From: Francisella persica ATCC VR-331
Lineage (GTDB): Bacteria; Pseudomonadota; Gammaproteobacteria; Francisellales; Francisellaceae
Direction of reading: 5' to 3'
Length of the DNA stretch: 64,000 bases
NCBI RefSeq assembly: GCF_001653955.1
Contig: NZ_CP013022.1
Span: forward strand, 1,178,001 to 1,242,000
This document shows positions 29,633-38,775 of this stretch, piece after piece. The notes below the pieces were generated by a model. That model was not told where the DNA came from. It did no database searches and saw only the letters and a list, made by a program, of their open reading frames with translations. A program made the translations under genes and the position numbers. The stretch's first letter is position 1. Each line of letters starts with the position of its first letter.

Positions 29633-31036
29633 TTGATAAAAAAAACTAATCTTTTTACAACGTTATCTATATTAGTTATAAGTATAACTAATACTCAAGC
29701 ATCTACACATAGTGAAATTCAATATCTTGTAAAAAAATATAACCTTTCTGATGCAAAGATTGCTATAGCAACTCAAATGACTATGAACGGTAATAAATTA
29801 TATTCATATGCCCAAAATAGAGTAATGAAACCAGCAAGTAATAATAAAGTTTTTACAATAGTTGCCGCACTTTTTGCAATACCTAATGATTTTAGATTTA
29901 TAACATCAATAATGTATCCTTCAGATAGAGTAAAAGATCATACTTTATATGGAGATATGTATATAAAATTTACTGGTAATCCAGCCCTAACTGGTAATCA
30001 GTTAGCTGCACTGATTAAAAAAATAAAAACTGAAAAAGGCATATATAAAATAACTGGTGATGTTTATCTTGTTGGAGTTTTTTCTGGGCCATACATCCCA
30101 GATGGTTGGTCAAAAGAAGATCGTACATTCTGCTATGGTGCTCCAGCATCAAGCTTCACATTTAACAGAAATTGTACAGTCATCAAACTAGTTAAAAATG
30201 CTAACGGTTTACCAACACGAGTTGTTAAATTAAGTAATGCTAGTAATATAACTATAAAAAATACTGCAAAATATACTAGTGCCTCAAGTGCAACTACAAT
30301 AGCTATGAATGATGACAATGTTTTATATATTGGCGGATACTTATCAAGAGCTGCTGAGAAAATGTTTAGACTAGCAATTAGAAATCCAGCACTTAAAACA
30401 CTAGATACTATAAATGACTTTTTAAATTCTAACGATATTAAACATGGTAATGTTATCATAGCTGGTACTATTCCTACTGGTTATACTGAACAAATTACGA
30501 CAAGATCTGTAACTATTGGACACTTTATCGATCAAACGCTCAAATACTCTGATAATTTATATGCAGAGACTATTTTAAATACTATAGGATTAAAAGAAAA
30601 AGGTATTGGCTCAACTAAAGCAGGCACACAAGCTGTTCAAAGTATACTTTATTCAAAACTAGGCTTAGATACATCAGTATTGACAATACATGATGGCTCA
30701 GGATTGTCTCATTTAGATAGAGTAACTCCTGAGTTTATGGTCAACTTTTTGACCAAAGCTTATAATAGTCAGATTGGCAAAGAATTCTACAATTACTTAC
30801 CAGCATCTGGTATGAGTGGTACAATCTCATATAGAATGGGTGGTAAACTTCTTGGACGAGTGCATGCTAAAACTGGTACCCTATCTGGAGTTTCAACATT
30901 ATCAGGGTATGTATTAACAGCTAAAAACCACCATATCAGTTTTTCGATCATGCTTAATGATCTTAAACCATCTGATCGTTATAATGCACGAAGATTTCAA
31001 GATAAAGTAGTTGATACCTTTTATAGGAATTTATAA
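29633..31036 (+). CDS. dacB: D-alanyl-D-alanine carboxypeptidase/endopeptidase (PBP4 type)
   Basis: A 467-residue S13-family peptidase that cleaves peptidoglycan cross-links in the periplasm. It has a signal peptide (TTLSILVISITNTQA), SxxK in MKPASNNKVFTI, SxN in KYSDNLYAE, and KTG in HAKTGTLSGVSTLSGY. The extra domain between the first two motifs, typical of PBP4, is present (about residues 95-270). The only in-frame start near the signal peptide is TTG 29633. An ATG just upstream is followed at once by a stop. The next gene starts on the base after its stop codon. Confidence 0.92.
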   Translation: MIKKTNLFTTLSILVISITNTQASTHSEIQYLVKKYNLSDAKIAIATQMTMNGNKLYSYAQNRVMKPASNNKVFTIVAALFAIPNDFRFITSIMYPSDRVKDHTLYGDMYIKFTGNPALTGNQLAALIKKIKTEKGIYKITGDVYLVGVFSGPYIPDGWSKEDRTFCYGAPASSFTFNRNCTVIKLVKNANGLPTRVVKLSNASNITIKNTAKYTSASSATTIAMNDDNVLYIGGYLSRAAEKMFRLAIRNPALKTLDTINDFLNSNDIKHGNVIIAGTIPTGYTEQITTRSVTIGHFIDQTLKYSDNLYAETILNTIGLKEKGIGSTKAGTQAVQSILYSKLGLDTSVLTIHDGSGLSHLDRVTPEFMVNFLTKAYNSQIGKEFYNYLPASGMSGTISYRMGGKLLGRVHAKTGTLSGVSTLSGYVLTAKNHHISFSIMLNDLKPSDRYNARRFQDKVVDTFYRNL

Positions 31037-31648
31037 ATGAAAGTAATAATTAAACTTATAACTTTAATTATCGTAATAATAACTCTTGGATCTTGTGCTA
31101 TAGAGACTCCAAGAAATATAAATAATGCCTGTAGCATAATTCATCAATTTCCTGATTGGTATTATGATATGCTTAACTCGTATGATCGCTGGGGAATTCC
31201 TATAAATGTACAAATGGCTTTCATCCGTCAAGAATCATCATTTAGAGCCGATGCTAAGCCAGCAATGCAATATTATTTTGGTTTTATACCAAAAGGTAGG
31301 GCTTCAAGTGCTTATGGATATGCTCAAGCCTTAGATGGCGTTTGGGAGCATTATAAAAAAGAGACAAAACAATCTTTTGTCTCAAGGTCAAATTTTGCAG
31401 CTGCAACAGACTTTATTGGCTGGTACTTGAATAATGTTCACAATAAAACAGGTATCCGCAAGACAGACACTTATAATCTATATCTAGTATACCACGAAGG
31501 TATAGGTGGTTATAAGCGTGGTACACATAGAAATAATTCATTCTTAAAAAATTATGCTCGCAAAACTGCCGAATTAGCTCAAAAATACTCAATCCAATTA
31601 CAGAACTGTGAAGTTCCACGTAAACCGCTACTATCGTATATATTCTAA
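31037..31648 (+). CDS. Lytic transglycosylase-like lipoprotein (SLT domain)
   Basis: A 203-residue lipoprotein with lipobox L-G-S-C at residues 17-20 and a transglycosylase SLT type-1 domain: NVQMAFIRQESSFRAD holds the catalytic glutamate (RQES), ASSAYGYAQALDGVWEHY matches the family GxxQ block, and NLYLVYHEGIGGYKRGTHR the C-terminal part. It probably cleaves murein glycan strands at the outer membrane. It directly follows dacB, so two murein-cutting enzymes form one operon. A decayed paralogue lies at 59330-59788. Confidence 0.88.
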   Translation: MKVIIKLITLIIVIITLGSCAIETPRNINNACSIIHQFPDWYYDMLNSYDRWGIPINVQMAFIRQESSFRADAKPAMQYYFGFIPKGRASSAYGYAQALDGVWEHYKKETKQSFVSRSNFAAATDFIGWYLNNVHNKTGIRKTDTYNLYLVYHEGIGGYKRGTHRNNSFLKNYARKTAELAQKYSIQLQNCEVPRKPLLSYIF

Positions 31649-31664
31649 ATGTTAAAGGTAAAAA

Positions 31665-32074
31665 ATGAAATCTAGTGTATTTAAAATAATAACTAACATT
31701 CGTTGGTCAGATACTGATAAAAATGACTACATAAATAATAGTAAATATTTTGATTACTTTGAAGATAAGGACAACTTGGGCATATAAAATACATGGCTAA
31801 TGACATGAGCTAAAGAAAACTCAATTCAATTAGTCATTACAGAAAAAACTTGCAAATATATTCCACCTCTTAAACATCCAAATAAAATACAAGTAACACA
31901 ATATATTGCTAAAATAGTTGCTGCTAGTATAGAATTTAAATAAAAATCCACATATTATGCAGTGATCAAGTTATTACTAAAGCAAAAGCAAAACTAGCCT
32001 GCTATAATACTAAGACGGGTAGATGACAAAAAATTCCGGCACAATTAAAACAATTAATTTTAGAAAATGACTGA
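31665..32074 (+). pseudogene. Hotdog-fold thioesterase, disrupted
   Basis: From ATG 31665 the reading is MKSSVFKIITNIRWSDTDKN then DYINNSKYFDYFED, matching the 4-hydroxybenzoyl-CoA thioesterase pattern (RWSDTDxxxHVNN), and it stops after about 40 codons. Later pieces (SIQLVITEKTCKYIPPL..., HPNKIQVT and a last [14 protein letters not shown]) are in other frames. The last piece overlaps the ttcA start, so the gene order is old. Confidence 0.65.
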
Positions 32075-32867
32075 TACTTATAAACAAAATTTAAAGAAAC
32101 TTGAAAGACAGATTTTAAGAAAAACTATTCAAGCAATCAATAAATATAACATGATTGAAGATGGCGATAAAATTATGATATGTTTGTCTGGGGCATAGAT
32201 TCTTATTGCCTACTTGAAATGTTGTTATTACTCCAAAAAAAAGCACCAATAAGATTTTATATCATCGCAGTAAATCTCGATCAGAAACAGCCAGGCTTTC
32301 CTGAGGAAGTATTACCTAACTATCTAAAAAATAAAGGTATAGAATTTCATATCATTGAACGCGATACTTATAGCGTAGTTAAACGTGTAATTCCTGAAGG
32401 AAAAACTACTTGTGGTTTATGCTCGCGTATGCGTCGTGGCATATTATATGATTTTGCCAAAGAAAATAATGTAACTAAAATAGCATTAGGACACTATCGT
32501 GATGACATTATCGAGACATTCTTTTTGAATCTTTTTTATAATGGTTCAATTAAAACTATGCCAGCTAAACTACTTAGTGATGATAAACGAAATATCGTAA
32601 TACGCCCTCTTGCTTTTGCAAGCGAAAAAGAAACCTTAGAATATTCCCAATTAAAGGAGTTTCCAGTAATTACTTGTAACCTATGTGGATCACAAGATAA
32701 TTTGCAAAGAGTGTTTATAAAAAATATGCTTAATAGGTGGGAAAAAAACAATCCTGAAAGAAAAAAACGTAATATTCAAGGCTCTATCAAATATTTCTCC
32801 ATCACAGATGTTAGATAGAGAGCTTTTTGATTTTTTAAATATCTCAAAAGATGATATACAAAGGTAA
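32067..32867 (+). pseudogene. ttcA: tRNA-cytidine(32) 2-sulfurtransferase, two frameshifts
   Basis: TtcA thiolates C32 of some tRNAs using an ATP pyrophosphatase fold and a 4Fe-4S cluster. From ATG 32067 the frame reads [20 protein letters not shown] ... IMICLSGA and stops inside the PP-loop. A G4 tract at 32190-32193 should be G5 to continue as [13 protein letters not shown]. The PP-loop lysine (SGGKDS) is also Ile. The middle keeps the cluster cysteines ([22 protein letters not shown]). Near 32800 a second shift is needed to reach the family C-terminus [14 protein letters not shown], ending at 32867. Francisella is known to carry two ttcA genes, so the other copy may serve the cell. Confidence 0.82.
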
Positions 32868-32881
32868 ATTAAGTAGAAAAG

Positions 32882-33712
32882 ATGAAGTTAAATAAAATAG
32901 TAGCAGTTGCATCATGCTCGTTATTAGGATTAGCTCTAAGCTTATGTTCAACAAACAAAGATGCTACGATTATACAACAGCAAAATGCTAATCATGATTT
33001 AGCTACAACTATCCAAGCTAAGCAAGGCGTTTCCAAAAACAAATCAGTATTGCAAGATAATTCAACAATAAAAATTGGAGCTAATGCAAGCTATGTAGTA
33101 GGCTATCAAGTAGGTGCCGGTATAATAGCTAAACAAGATTTCGGCTTATATGATAAGCAAATAATAGCTGGTTTTGTAGATGCTATTAATGGTAGTAAGC
33201 CAAAAATTTCTGAGAGTCAAATCCGCGGCAATATGAAAACTCTTAAAGATATAATAATTAAAAAGCAATCAGATACAGCTAATTTTAACAAAACAAAATC
33301 ACAAGAATTTATGGCACAAATTGCTAAAATGGATAGTGCTATAAAAGTTGATGATGGCATCTACTATCAAATAATTAAGCAATGTGATGGCAAAAAACCT
33401 AATGCTAATAGTCAAGTTACAATAGCTTACAAAGGAACTATGCCAGTTATAGCTTACGAAGATGATAAATCAAAACTAAATGAGGTCAAAGAAGCTAAAC
33501 TAATTGGTCCTACATTTGACTCAAGTGATAGCGCAACATTCCAGCTTATAAACCTAATCGAATGTTGGAAAGACGCCATTCCTAAAATACCTAATGGTTC
33601 AACAATAATCTTATATTGTTCTCCAGACAAGGCATATGGAACTAAAGCGCCTTCTGTTATAGGACCTAACCAAGCGCTTTCTTTTGAAATTACACTTAAA
33701 AGTTTTCAATAA
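32882..33712 (+). CDS. FKBP-type peptidyl-prolyl isomerase, probable lipoprotein
   Basis: A 276-residue exported protein of the Mip/FkpA type, which speeds proline isomerisation during folding of envelope proteins. The N-terminus has a basic start, a hydrophobic core and a candidate lipobox L-S-L-C near residue 22. Residues about 65-145 form the helical dimerisation domain (ASYVVGYQVGAGIIAKQDFG, DAINGSKPKISE). The FKBP domain follows, but it is unusual: the core reads NSQVTIAYKGTM, then a charged insertion before GPTFDSSDSATFQLINLIECW, and ends SVIGPNQALSFEITLKSF. The active-site aromatics are only partly kept. Francisella has other Mip homologues. Confidence 0.85.
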   Translation: MKLNKIVAVASCSLLGLALSLCSTNKDATIIQQQNANHDLATTIQAKQGVSKNKSVLQDNSTIKIGANASYVVGYQVGAGIIAKQDFGLYDKQIIAGFVDAINGSKPKISESQIRGNMKTLKDIIIKKQSDTANFNKTKSQEFMAQIAKMDSAIKVDDGIYYQIIKQCDGKKPNANSQVTIAYKGTMPVIAYEDDKSKLNEVKEAKLIGPTFDSSDSATFQLINLIECWKDAIPKIPNGSTIILYCSPDKAYGTKAPSVIGPNQALSFEITLKSFQ

Positions 33713-33738
33713 AAATTTTTTTATTTAAAAACTAAAAA

Positions 33739-34716
33739 TTAATTATTTCTTTTTACCGCTAGATCACATAATAAAATCATTGCTTGCTTGTATTTTGAAT
33801 CTGGTAAAAAATCTATTTGCTGTTTAGCTAAATCAGCATACTGACAAGCTACGTTATATGAATAATCTACAGCCCCACTATCTTTAACCATAGTAATGAT
33901 TTCATCAATATTATATCCACCCTTTTCAATTGCTTTTTTGAGAATTTGTTGCTGTTGTTTAGTAACATTAGCTAGTGTATAAATCGTTGGCAATGTCATT
34001 TTACCTTCATCAAGATCATCACCAATATTTTTACCTAAGCTCTCTACATCAGAAACATAATCTAAAACATCATCTGCAATCTGAAAAGCATTACCTAAAT
34101 AAATACCATAGTTTTTAATATTATCTTGATATTTAGCATAACTTTGTTTATCTAGACTGATTACACCTGCTAATTCACAAGCAGCCTCAAATAATTTTGC
34201 TGTTTTGCAATATATTACTTTAATATAGTCTTCTTCGCTAAGTTCCGTATTGCGTGCATTTAGTAGTTGTAACACCTCTCCTTCAGCGATTTTATTAGTT
34301 GCATCAGCCAATATTTTCATAATTTGCATATTATCTAAACTTACCATCATCTGAAAAGCCCTAGAATAAAGAAAATCTCCAGTCAAAATACTTGCAGCAT
34401 TCCCAAAAACATCATTTGCTGTTTGTTTACCGCGACGCAATTGTGAATCATCAACAACATCATCATGAAGAAGTGTCGCTGTATGGATAAACTCAATAAT
34501 TGCTGCACATGCTAAATGTTTATTTCCGTTATAGTTTAAGGTTCTAGCAAACAACATTACCAACAGAGGCCTTAATCTCTTGCCACCACTATTTATTATA
34601 TAGTGGCTAATCTGATTAATGAGCATCACATCTGAGCAAAGAGAATCAATTATAAATTGATTATTATTTTGTATATCCTCTTTGATAAGAGTCTGAATAT
34701 CTTTTAGCTGTTGCAT
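33739..34716 (-). CDS. ispB: Octaprenyl diphosphate synthase
   Basis: A trans-prenyl chain synthase that makes the ubiquinone side chain from FPP and IPP at the inner membrane surface. The 325-residue protein has the first Asp-rich motif LLHDDVVDDS (residues about 76-85) followed by RRGKQTANDVFGN, and the second motif FQIADDVLDYVSD. GGKRLRPLLVML lies upstream as expected. The length matches E. coli IspB (323). The chain length cannot be read with certainty. It is a single gene, and coq7, further along at 59882, belongs to the same pathway. Confidence 0.93.
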   Translation of the reverse strand: MQQLKDIQTLIKEDIQNNNQFIIDSLCSDVMLINQISHYIINSGGKRLRPLLVMLFARTLNYNGNKHLACAAIIEFIHTATLLHDDVVDDSQLRRGKQTANDVFGNAASILTGDFLYSRAFQMMVSLDNMQIMKILADATNKIAEGEVLQLLNARNTELSEEDYIKVIYCKTAKLFEAACELAGVISLDKQSYAKYQDNIKNYGIYLGNAFQIADDVLDYVSDVESLGKNIGDDLDEGKMTLPTIYTLANVTKQQQQILKKAIEKGGYNIDEIITMVKDSGAVDYSYNVACQYADLAKQQIDFLPDSKYKQAMILLCDLAVKRNN

Positions 34717-34829
34717 TATTATTTTATTGATAGTATTTAACTAATTAGGTTTAAGAATAAAGTAGCACAATATATTTATTTATCAATACATATTAGTAAA
34801 TAATCTAACTATCTTCATCACGAAATATT

Positions 34830-35233
34830 TTAAAATGCTTTTAATGTCTGTTCATCTTGAGTAGTAAGTTTTGTATCTGTTGTATCAACGCCTTCTTCAT
34901 TAAAACCTTAAACTCTTGGTAGTTAGCTTTATGTAGTGTATTTTTTTAAATCTTACTTTATACTGTGCTGCGATAATCATTCCCTACTTCATATGAGTCT
35001 TTATCTGCAATTTTGCTAATATCAGGCTTATGTTCTAAAATAGTATCATCAAAACCTAAAATGAAATCTTTTTTGACTTACTCTATGGTCCATAGCAGTA
35101 AAGCTTTTATGATAAGCTTTACCTAGTGCCTGACAAATAGTATATGAACTATATTGTTAACTGTTGTAGCAAAAGCCTGGCATGAAAAAATCAATACTCC
35201 TAAAAGCAAGATAAATTTATTAATATTTTTCAT
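34830..35233 (-). pseudogene. Relic of an exported protein
   Basis: From ATG 35233 the reverse strand encodes a clean signal peptide (MKNINKFILLLGVLIFSCQAFA) and breaks after about 37 codons. Other frames continue with QALGKAYHKSFTAMDHRVS, FDDTILEHKPDISKIADK, and EEGVDTTDTKLTTQ. The middle recalls the N-terminal domain of Mip-like isomerases, but the match is too weak to name it. Stops and frameshifts are frequent. Confidence 0.4.
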
Positions 35234-35294
35234 TGTTTATAATAATCAAAGATAATAGCAATAATGCTAACACAAATAGCTCAGTAGTTTATAG

Positions 35295-35935
35295 CTAGTT
35301 TATATGCTTTTGTGATATTACTTTTATAATCATTCCTTTGTAATAGAAATATTGAATTATTTGTGTCAATATTAAAATAGATAAACAACTAGAGACAATC
35401 ACAGATACCAATGGCCAACCTAAAAATATAGCACTATTGATATCACAGATAATACTAATAAGTGAAAGCACTAAATAAAAAATACTGAAACCTTCTGCTT
35501 GTTTCTGACAGTAATTTTTATAAATTTGTGGTAACCAGTAAAGGTTATAAATAACTCCACTTATTGAGCCATACCACAACAAAATCTGACTACTTAAGCT
35601 AATAAAATAAATCATAAAAATTACTAAAGACAAATATAAAAATATAAAAAATGTATGTATTAATATATATTTTTCTCTCCAATCATTTAGAATTTGAAGT
35701 TGCTGAATAGTTAAAAAACTCAGTAAAATTACATCAACTAAAATATACTGCCACTGCATATTAAAACCAATAGCATAAATTAAATCTAAAGAGTTAGCAA
35801 CAATCATCAAAGAATGAGTCCATAAACTAATCTCAAATGTCTTATGTTTAAATTGATTATGAATAGTTTGTGGTAAAAAATGTATAAAATAAATTATTAA
35901 AGATATATTTAATGTTATGTAACCAAAATTTTCCA
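35295..35935 (-). CDS. PQ-loop repeat membrane protein, candidate thiamine transporter
   Basis: A 213-residue protein with about seven membrane segments and two PQ-loop motifs: FLPQTIHNQFKHKTFEISL near residue 24 and WLPQIYKNYCQKQAEGFS near residue 150. This is the fold of SWEET, cystinosin and PQ-loop transporters, as two triple-helix bundles. The ATG at 35935 has GGAG seven bases upstream and is directly preceded by a TPP riboswitch, so expression should fall when thiamine diphosphate is plentiful. This points to import of thiamine or a precursor. The function is inferred from regulation and fold; no substrate residue can be named. It is related in fold, not clearly in sequence, to PnuT thiamine carriers. 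Confidence 0.8.
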
Positions 35936-35944
35936 TTATTGATT

Positions 35945-35978
35945 CTCCTATTATTTTAGTCAAATAATAAGAGTTTGT
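35945..35978 (-). promoter_or_regulatory. Riboswitch expression platform: SD-sequestering hairpin and anti-sequester arm
   Basis: On the transcript, CUCUUAUUAUUU (35973-35962) can pair over 12 bases, with one G-U pair, to AAAUAAUAGGAG (35956-35945), which contains the Shine-Dalgarno GGAG of the PQ-loop gene. The competing element ACAAACUC (35978-35971) overlaps the first strand and is an exact complement of GAGUUUGU (36015-36008) at the 3' end of the aptamer. The arms are mutually exclusive, as expected for translational control. Confidence 0.7.
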
Positions 35979-36007
35979 GTGATGTCCCTTTTTAAAAAGA
36001 CAACCAA

Positions 36008-36096
36008 ACAAACTCCCTACGCTAATATTACTTAGATCAGGTACAAAGGGTCACTTCTCAGCCATTTTTAGATAAAAATAGCACCCCTGTTGTCTT
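36008..36096 (-). ncRNA. TPP (THI-box) riboswitch aptamer
   Basis: The reverse strand carries all conserved THI-box blocks in order. They are ACAACAGGGGTGC for the 5' P1/P2 side, GGCTGAGA for the pyrimidine-binding loop, then ACCCTT, ACCTGATCTAAGTAAT for the P4 side, and GCGTAGGGAGTTTGT for the pyrophosphate sensor and 3' P1 arm. Variable arm P3 is TTTTTATCTAAAAA-like. The aptamer lies about 75 bases before the start codon of the PQ-loop gene. Confidence 0.95.
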
Positions 36097-36130
36097 CAAG
36101 GTATAACTATAACATAACTTATATTTAATT

Positions 36131-36146
36131 CGCTATAAAAATAGCG
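36131..36146 (-). other. Small hairpin between rimI and the riboswitch
   Basis: CGCTAT and ATAGCG pair around an AAAA (TTTT) loop. No U-run follows, so it is at best a weak terminator or a 3'-end stabiliser for the rimI operon transcript. Confidence 0.35.
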
Positions 36147-36206
36147 TACTGAATTTATTATAGAGGCACAAGTAAATATTACTTATACTACTTTTATAGT
36201 GGTTTA

Positions 36207-36665
36207 TTAGTCATATCTGTATATTTTTAGCTGATAAATTAGTGCATCACTTGAACTACCATCAGTTTTTTTATAATAATTTTTACGCAATGATATTTTG
36301 CTAAATTTAAGCTTGTGATAGAGTTTGATGGCACTATAATTATTAACATCTACTTCTAAAAATATTTCTTTGATTTGTAGTTGAGTGAGATAATAAATTG
36401 AGTTTTCTAAAAGCTTAAAACCTAAACCTTTATTATGCTTAGACACGTCAACACAAATATATAAAAGCTCAGCTGTCTCGAATATTTTACTAAAAATAGC
36501 TACAGCTAAAAGTTGTTGACTTTCAAATAACCCTAAAGTTAAATCTTTGTTCAAAGATTCTAAAATTTGCTTATCTGACCAATTGCAATCCTTATCAGAA
36601 AGCCTTATTAATTCAATAACTCTAGCAAAGAAATTATTATCTAGAAATGAAATCTGCATACTCAT
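36207..36665 (-). CDS. rimI: Ribosomal-protein-alanine N-acetyltransferase (GNAT)
   Basis: A 152-residue GNAT-family acetyltransferase. The acetyl-CoA-binding motif A appears as ELLYICVDVSKHNKGLGFKLL (the RxxGxG is relaxed to HNKGLG), followed by EIFLEVDVNNYSAIKLYHKLKF, a strong RimI signature (EVRxxNxxAIxLYxxxGF). RimI acetylates the N-terminal alanine of S18. It ends the run rlmN-pilW-rluB-orphan-rimI and overlaps the upstream gene by 29 bases (less if the second ATG at 36659 is used). Confidence 0.85.
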   Translation of the reverse strand: MSMQISFLDNNFFARVIELIRLSDKDCNWSDKQILESLNKDLTLGLFESQQLLAVAIFSKIFETAELLYICVDVSKHNKGLGFKLLENSIYYLTQLQIKEIFLEVDVNNYSAIKLYHKLKFSKISLRKNYYKKTDGSSSDALIYQLKIYRYD

Positions 36666-37062
36666 ATAGCTTTGACAATATATATTTCTTGTTTTGAATG
36701 CTTAATAACTCAGTGTTATCACTAAGTAAATCTTTTTCACTGAGATTAATACCTTCAAGCTTCTCAAAAAAACTAATATCACTTGATTTATAGATACTAA
36801 GTTTTGAATTGAAAAATAGACTATTAGTGAGATTTTTTAGAAAAGCTAAATTTAATTTAGCAGACAAAAGAATATTTATAATTTTAGGACTTGTAACTTC
36901 ATTTGAATATAAAAGTTCTAAATGATTTGGATTAACTGTAATAATTTCATCTTGTTGTTGAGTGTCATTAGTAACTTGATTTTGTTGCATAGCTTTATAT
37001 TGTGACTTTAATTCCCAAACGTCTATGCCAAAAACTTCTTCTATCTGACTTACAAAGCTCAT
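36637..37062 (-). CDS. Hypothetical protein upstream of rimI
   Basis: A 141-residue soluble protein starting MSFVSQIEEVFGIDVWELKS, with a Gln-rich linker (residues about 25-40) and a mixed helical/strand body (IINILLSAKLNLAFLKNL, NKKYILSKLYEY). I do not recognise a domain. In many gammaproteobacteria the gene before rimI is holD, the DNA polymerase III psi subunit, or a short glycosylase-like gene. The size would fit psi, but the sequence gives no proof. It begins inside the rluB stop codon (TAATG) and overlaps rimI, so it is surely a real cotranslated gene. Confidence 0.7.
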   Translation of the reverse strand: MSFVSQIEEVFGIDVWELKSQYKAMQQNQVTNDTQQQDEIITVNPNHLELLYSNEVTSPKIINILLSAKLNLAFLKNLTNSLFFNSKLSIYKSSDISFFEKLEGINLSEKDLLSDNTELLSIQNKKYILSKLYEYADFISR

Positions 37063-37877
37063 TATTTTTTCTCTAACCTTTCAACTAATTTTTTAGGGAA
37101 ATTATACTCTTTTAACTTAACAGATTTTCTAAGTTGATTAACTTCTGAAGGATTTAGTTCTAGTGTTTTTCCACGTGAAACAAATTTAGGAAGAACTATA
37201 TCACCAAATCTAATTCTCGTTAGTCGACTAACTGTAACACCTACCGCTTCAAACATTCTTCTTACTTCTCGATTACGTCCTTCTGAAAGTGTTATATAAT
37301 ACCAAAGATTAGCACCATAGCCACCTGAAAATTTTATACTATTAAACTTAGACATACCATCCTCTAGCTGTATACCCTCTTTAAGTTTATTAATAGTTTC
37401 ATTAGGTAATTGTTTTCCAAATACACGTACGGCATACTCTCTCTCGATTTGATAAGAAGGATGTATCAATCTATTTGCCAAATCACCATCTGTAGTAAAA
37501 AGTAGTAAACCTGTAGTATTGATATCTAAGCGCCCTACCATTATCCAGCGCGACTTTGCTAATTTTGGTAATGAATCAAAGACAGTCTTTCGATCTTTTT
37601 CATCTTTACTAGTACAAACTTCACCTTCTCTTTTATGATAAATTACTACTCGTGGTCTAGTCATTGGCTGACCATATGAGTGTAGAGCCTTACCATCAAA
37701 ACTAATCTTGTCACCTTCACTAGCTTTATCTCCTAGAGTGGCAACTTTACCATTTACCCTAACTCTACCTTGCTCAATATACTCTTCTATTTTTCTTCGT
37801 GATCCAATACCATACTTTGCTAAAAGCTTTTGTAATCTTTCAGTATTTTTGTCATTAGTTTTTTTTGCTCTACGCAT
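37062..37877 (-). CDS. rluB: 23S rRNA pseudouridine synthase (RluB/RsuA family)
   Basis: The enzyme isomerises a uridine in 23S rRNA helix 89 (U2605 in E. coli). Residues about 15-60 form an S4 RNA-binding domain (RLQKLLAKYGIGSRRKIEEYI). The catalytic core has the family motif GRLDINTTGLLLFTTDGDLANRLIHPS with the nucleophilic Asp, later LSEGRNREVRRMFEAVG. The length is 271, against 291 for E. coli RluB. RluB and RluE/RsuA are similar, but RluB is favoured by the conserved C-terminal basic extension and by operon position. The gene overlaps pilW by eight bases. Confidence 0.88.
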   Translation of the reverse strand: MRRAKKTNDKNTERLQKLLAKYGIGSRRKIEEYIEQGRVRVNGKVATLGDKASEGDKISFDGKALHSYGQPMTRPRVVIYHKREGEVCTSKDEKDRKTVFDSLPKLAKSRWIMVGRLDINTTGLLLFTTDGDLANRLIHPSYQIEREYAVRVFGKQLPNETINKLKEGIQLEDGMSKFNSIKFSGGYGANLWYYITLSEGRNREVRRMFEAVGVTVSRLTRIRFGDIVLPKFVSRGKTLELNPSEVNQLRKSVKLKEYNFPKKLVERLEKK

Positions 37878-38775
37878 TTTTATCTATATCATATTGATCT
37901 GCTGCTGAGAAGAATTTTTGAATATTTTCATCATTATAGTTGTTAGAAGATAAAATCAGTCTCACTTCTGCAGCTTCATTTTTATTATGTGCATATTCAG
38001 CTAGTTTTAATCTCAAATCTAAAATATGCTTATTATTAAAGAACGCTGAGTCATCTTTCATACTATAGATAACTTTGTAGCAATTTGTATAATCTTTTCT
38101 TTCAAAATACATTTCTGCCAATCTTAACTTAGCAGCTCTGTAATTTTGTCTAAATCTATTCGCTTTCTCCATATACACAAGTGCTTGGTCTTTTTTACCC
38201 TGCTTATACATACATTGAGAATACAAAAATAGCGTTTGAGCCATATCATCATTATTAGGAGCATATAAAGACTCATCAAAGAGTTTTTGTGCTTCATCAT
38301 ATTCTGATTCTTGACTACATAGATATTGCGCATAAAAGTTCATTGCTTCAAAATCCTTAGGATGGTTATACAAAGCATTTTTATAATATTTCTTAGCAAT
38401 CGAATTTGCCCCTATACTTTGATAATAATACCCTGCGGCATAATCGACAATAGCAAGATTATAGTTATGTTGCTTTGATAAATCTTGTGCTTTTATAAGC
38501 TTACTTTTTGCCCTATCTAAATATCCTTCAGTTGAGTACACAATAGCTAATTCTGCATTTAAAATAGTGGCCTTTTTATAGTCAGCCTTCCTAATTGTAA
38601 ATTCATCTGGCGAAATGAATTCTGCACTATTTGTATTAATGTTTTTATTTGTATTATTTTGCTGCTGCAAATGACTTTTGATAGAATTGCGAGTAGATTT
38701 TTTTGGAGTCATACATGATGACAAAATAGCCGATAGCAGTGCAATACTTATAATTTTTTTAAAACTAACTTGCAT
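37870..38775 (-). CDS. pilW: Type IV pilus biogenesis TPR lipoprotein (PilF/PilW)
   Basis: A lipoprotein with lipobox L-S-S-C at about residue 21 and roughly six tetratricopeptide units between residues 60 and 260 ([58 protein letters not shown]). PilF/PilW is the outer-membrane pilotin that lets the secretin PilQ assemble. rlmN-pilF is a standard gammaproteobacterial order. ATG 38775 has GGAG six bases upstream and was preferred over a TTG four codons earlier. It overlaps the end of rlmN by 11 bases. Confidence 0.85.
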   Translation of the reverse strand: MQVSFKKIISIALLSAILSSCMTPKKSTRNSIKSHLQQQNNTNKNINTNSAEFISPDEFTIRKADYKKATILNAELAIVYSTEGYLDRAKSKLIKAQDLSKQHNYNLAIVDYAAGYYYQSIGANSIAKKYYKNALYNHPKDFEAMNFYAQYLCSQESEYDEAQKLFDESLYAPNNDDMAQTLFLYSQCMYKQGKKDQALVYMEKANRFRQNYRAAKLRLAEMYFERKDYTNCYKVIYSMKDDSAFFNNKHILDLRLKLAEYAHNKNEAAEVRLILSSNNYNDENIQKFFSAADQYDIDKNA

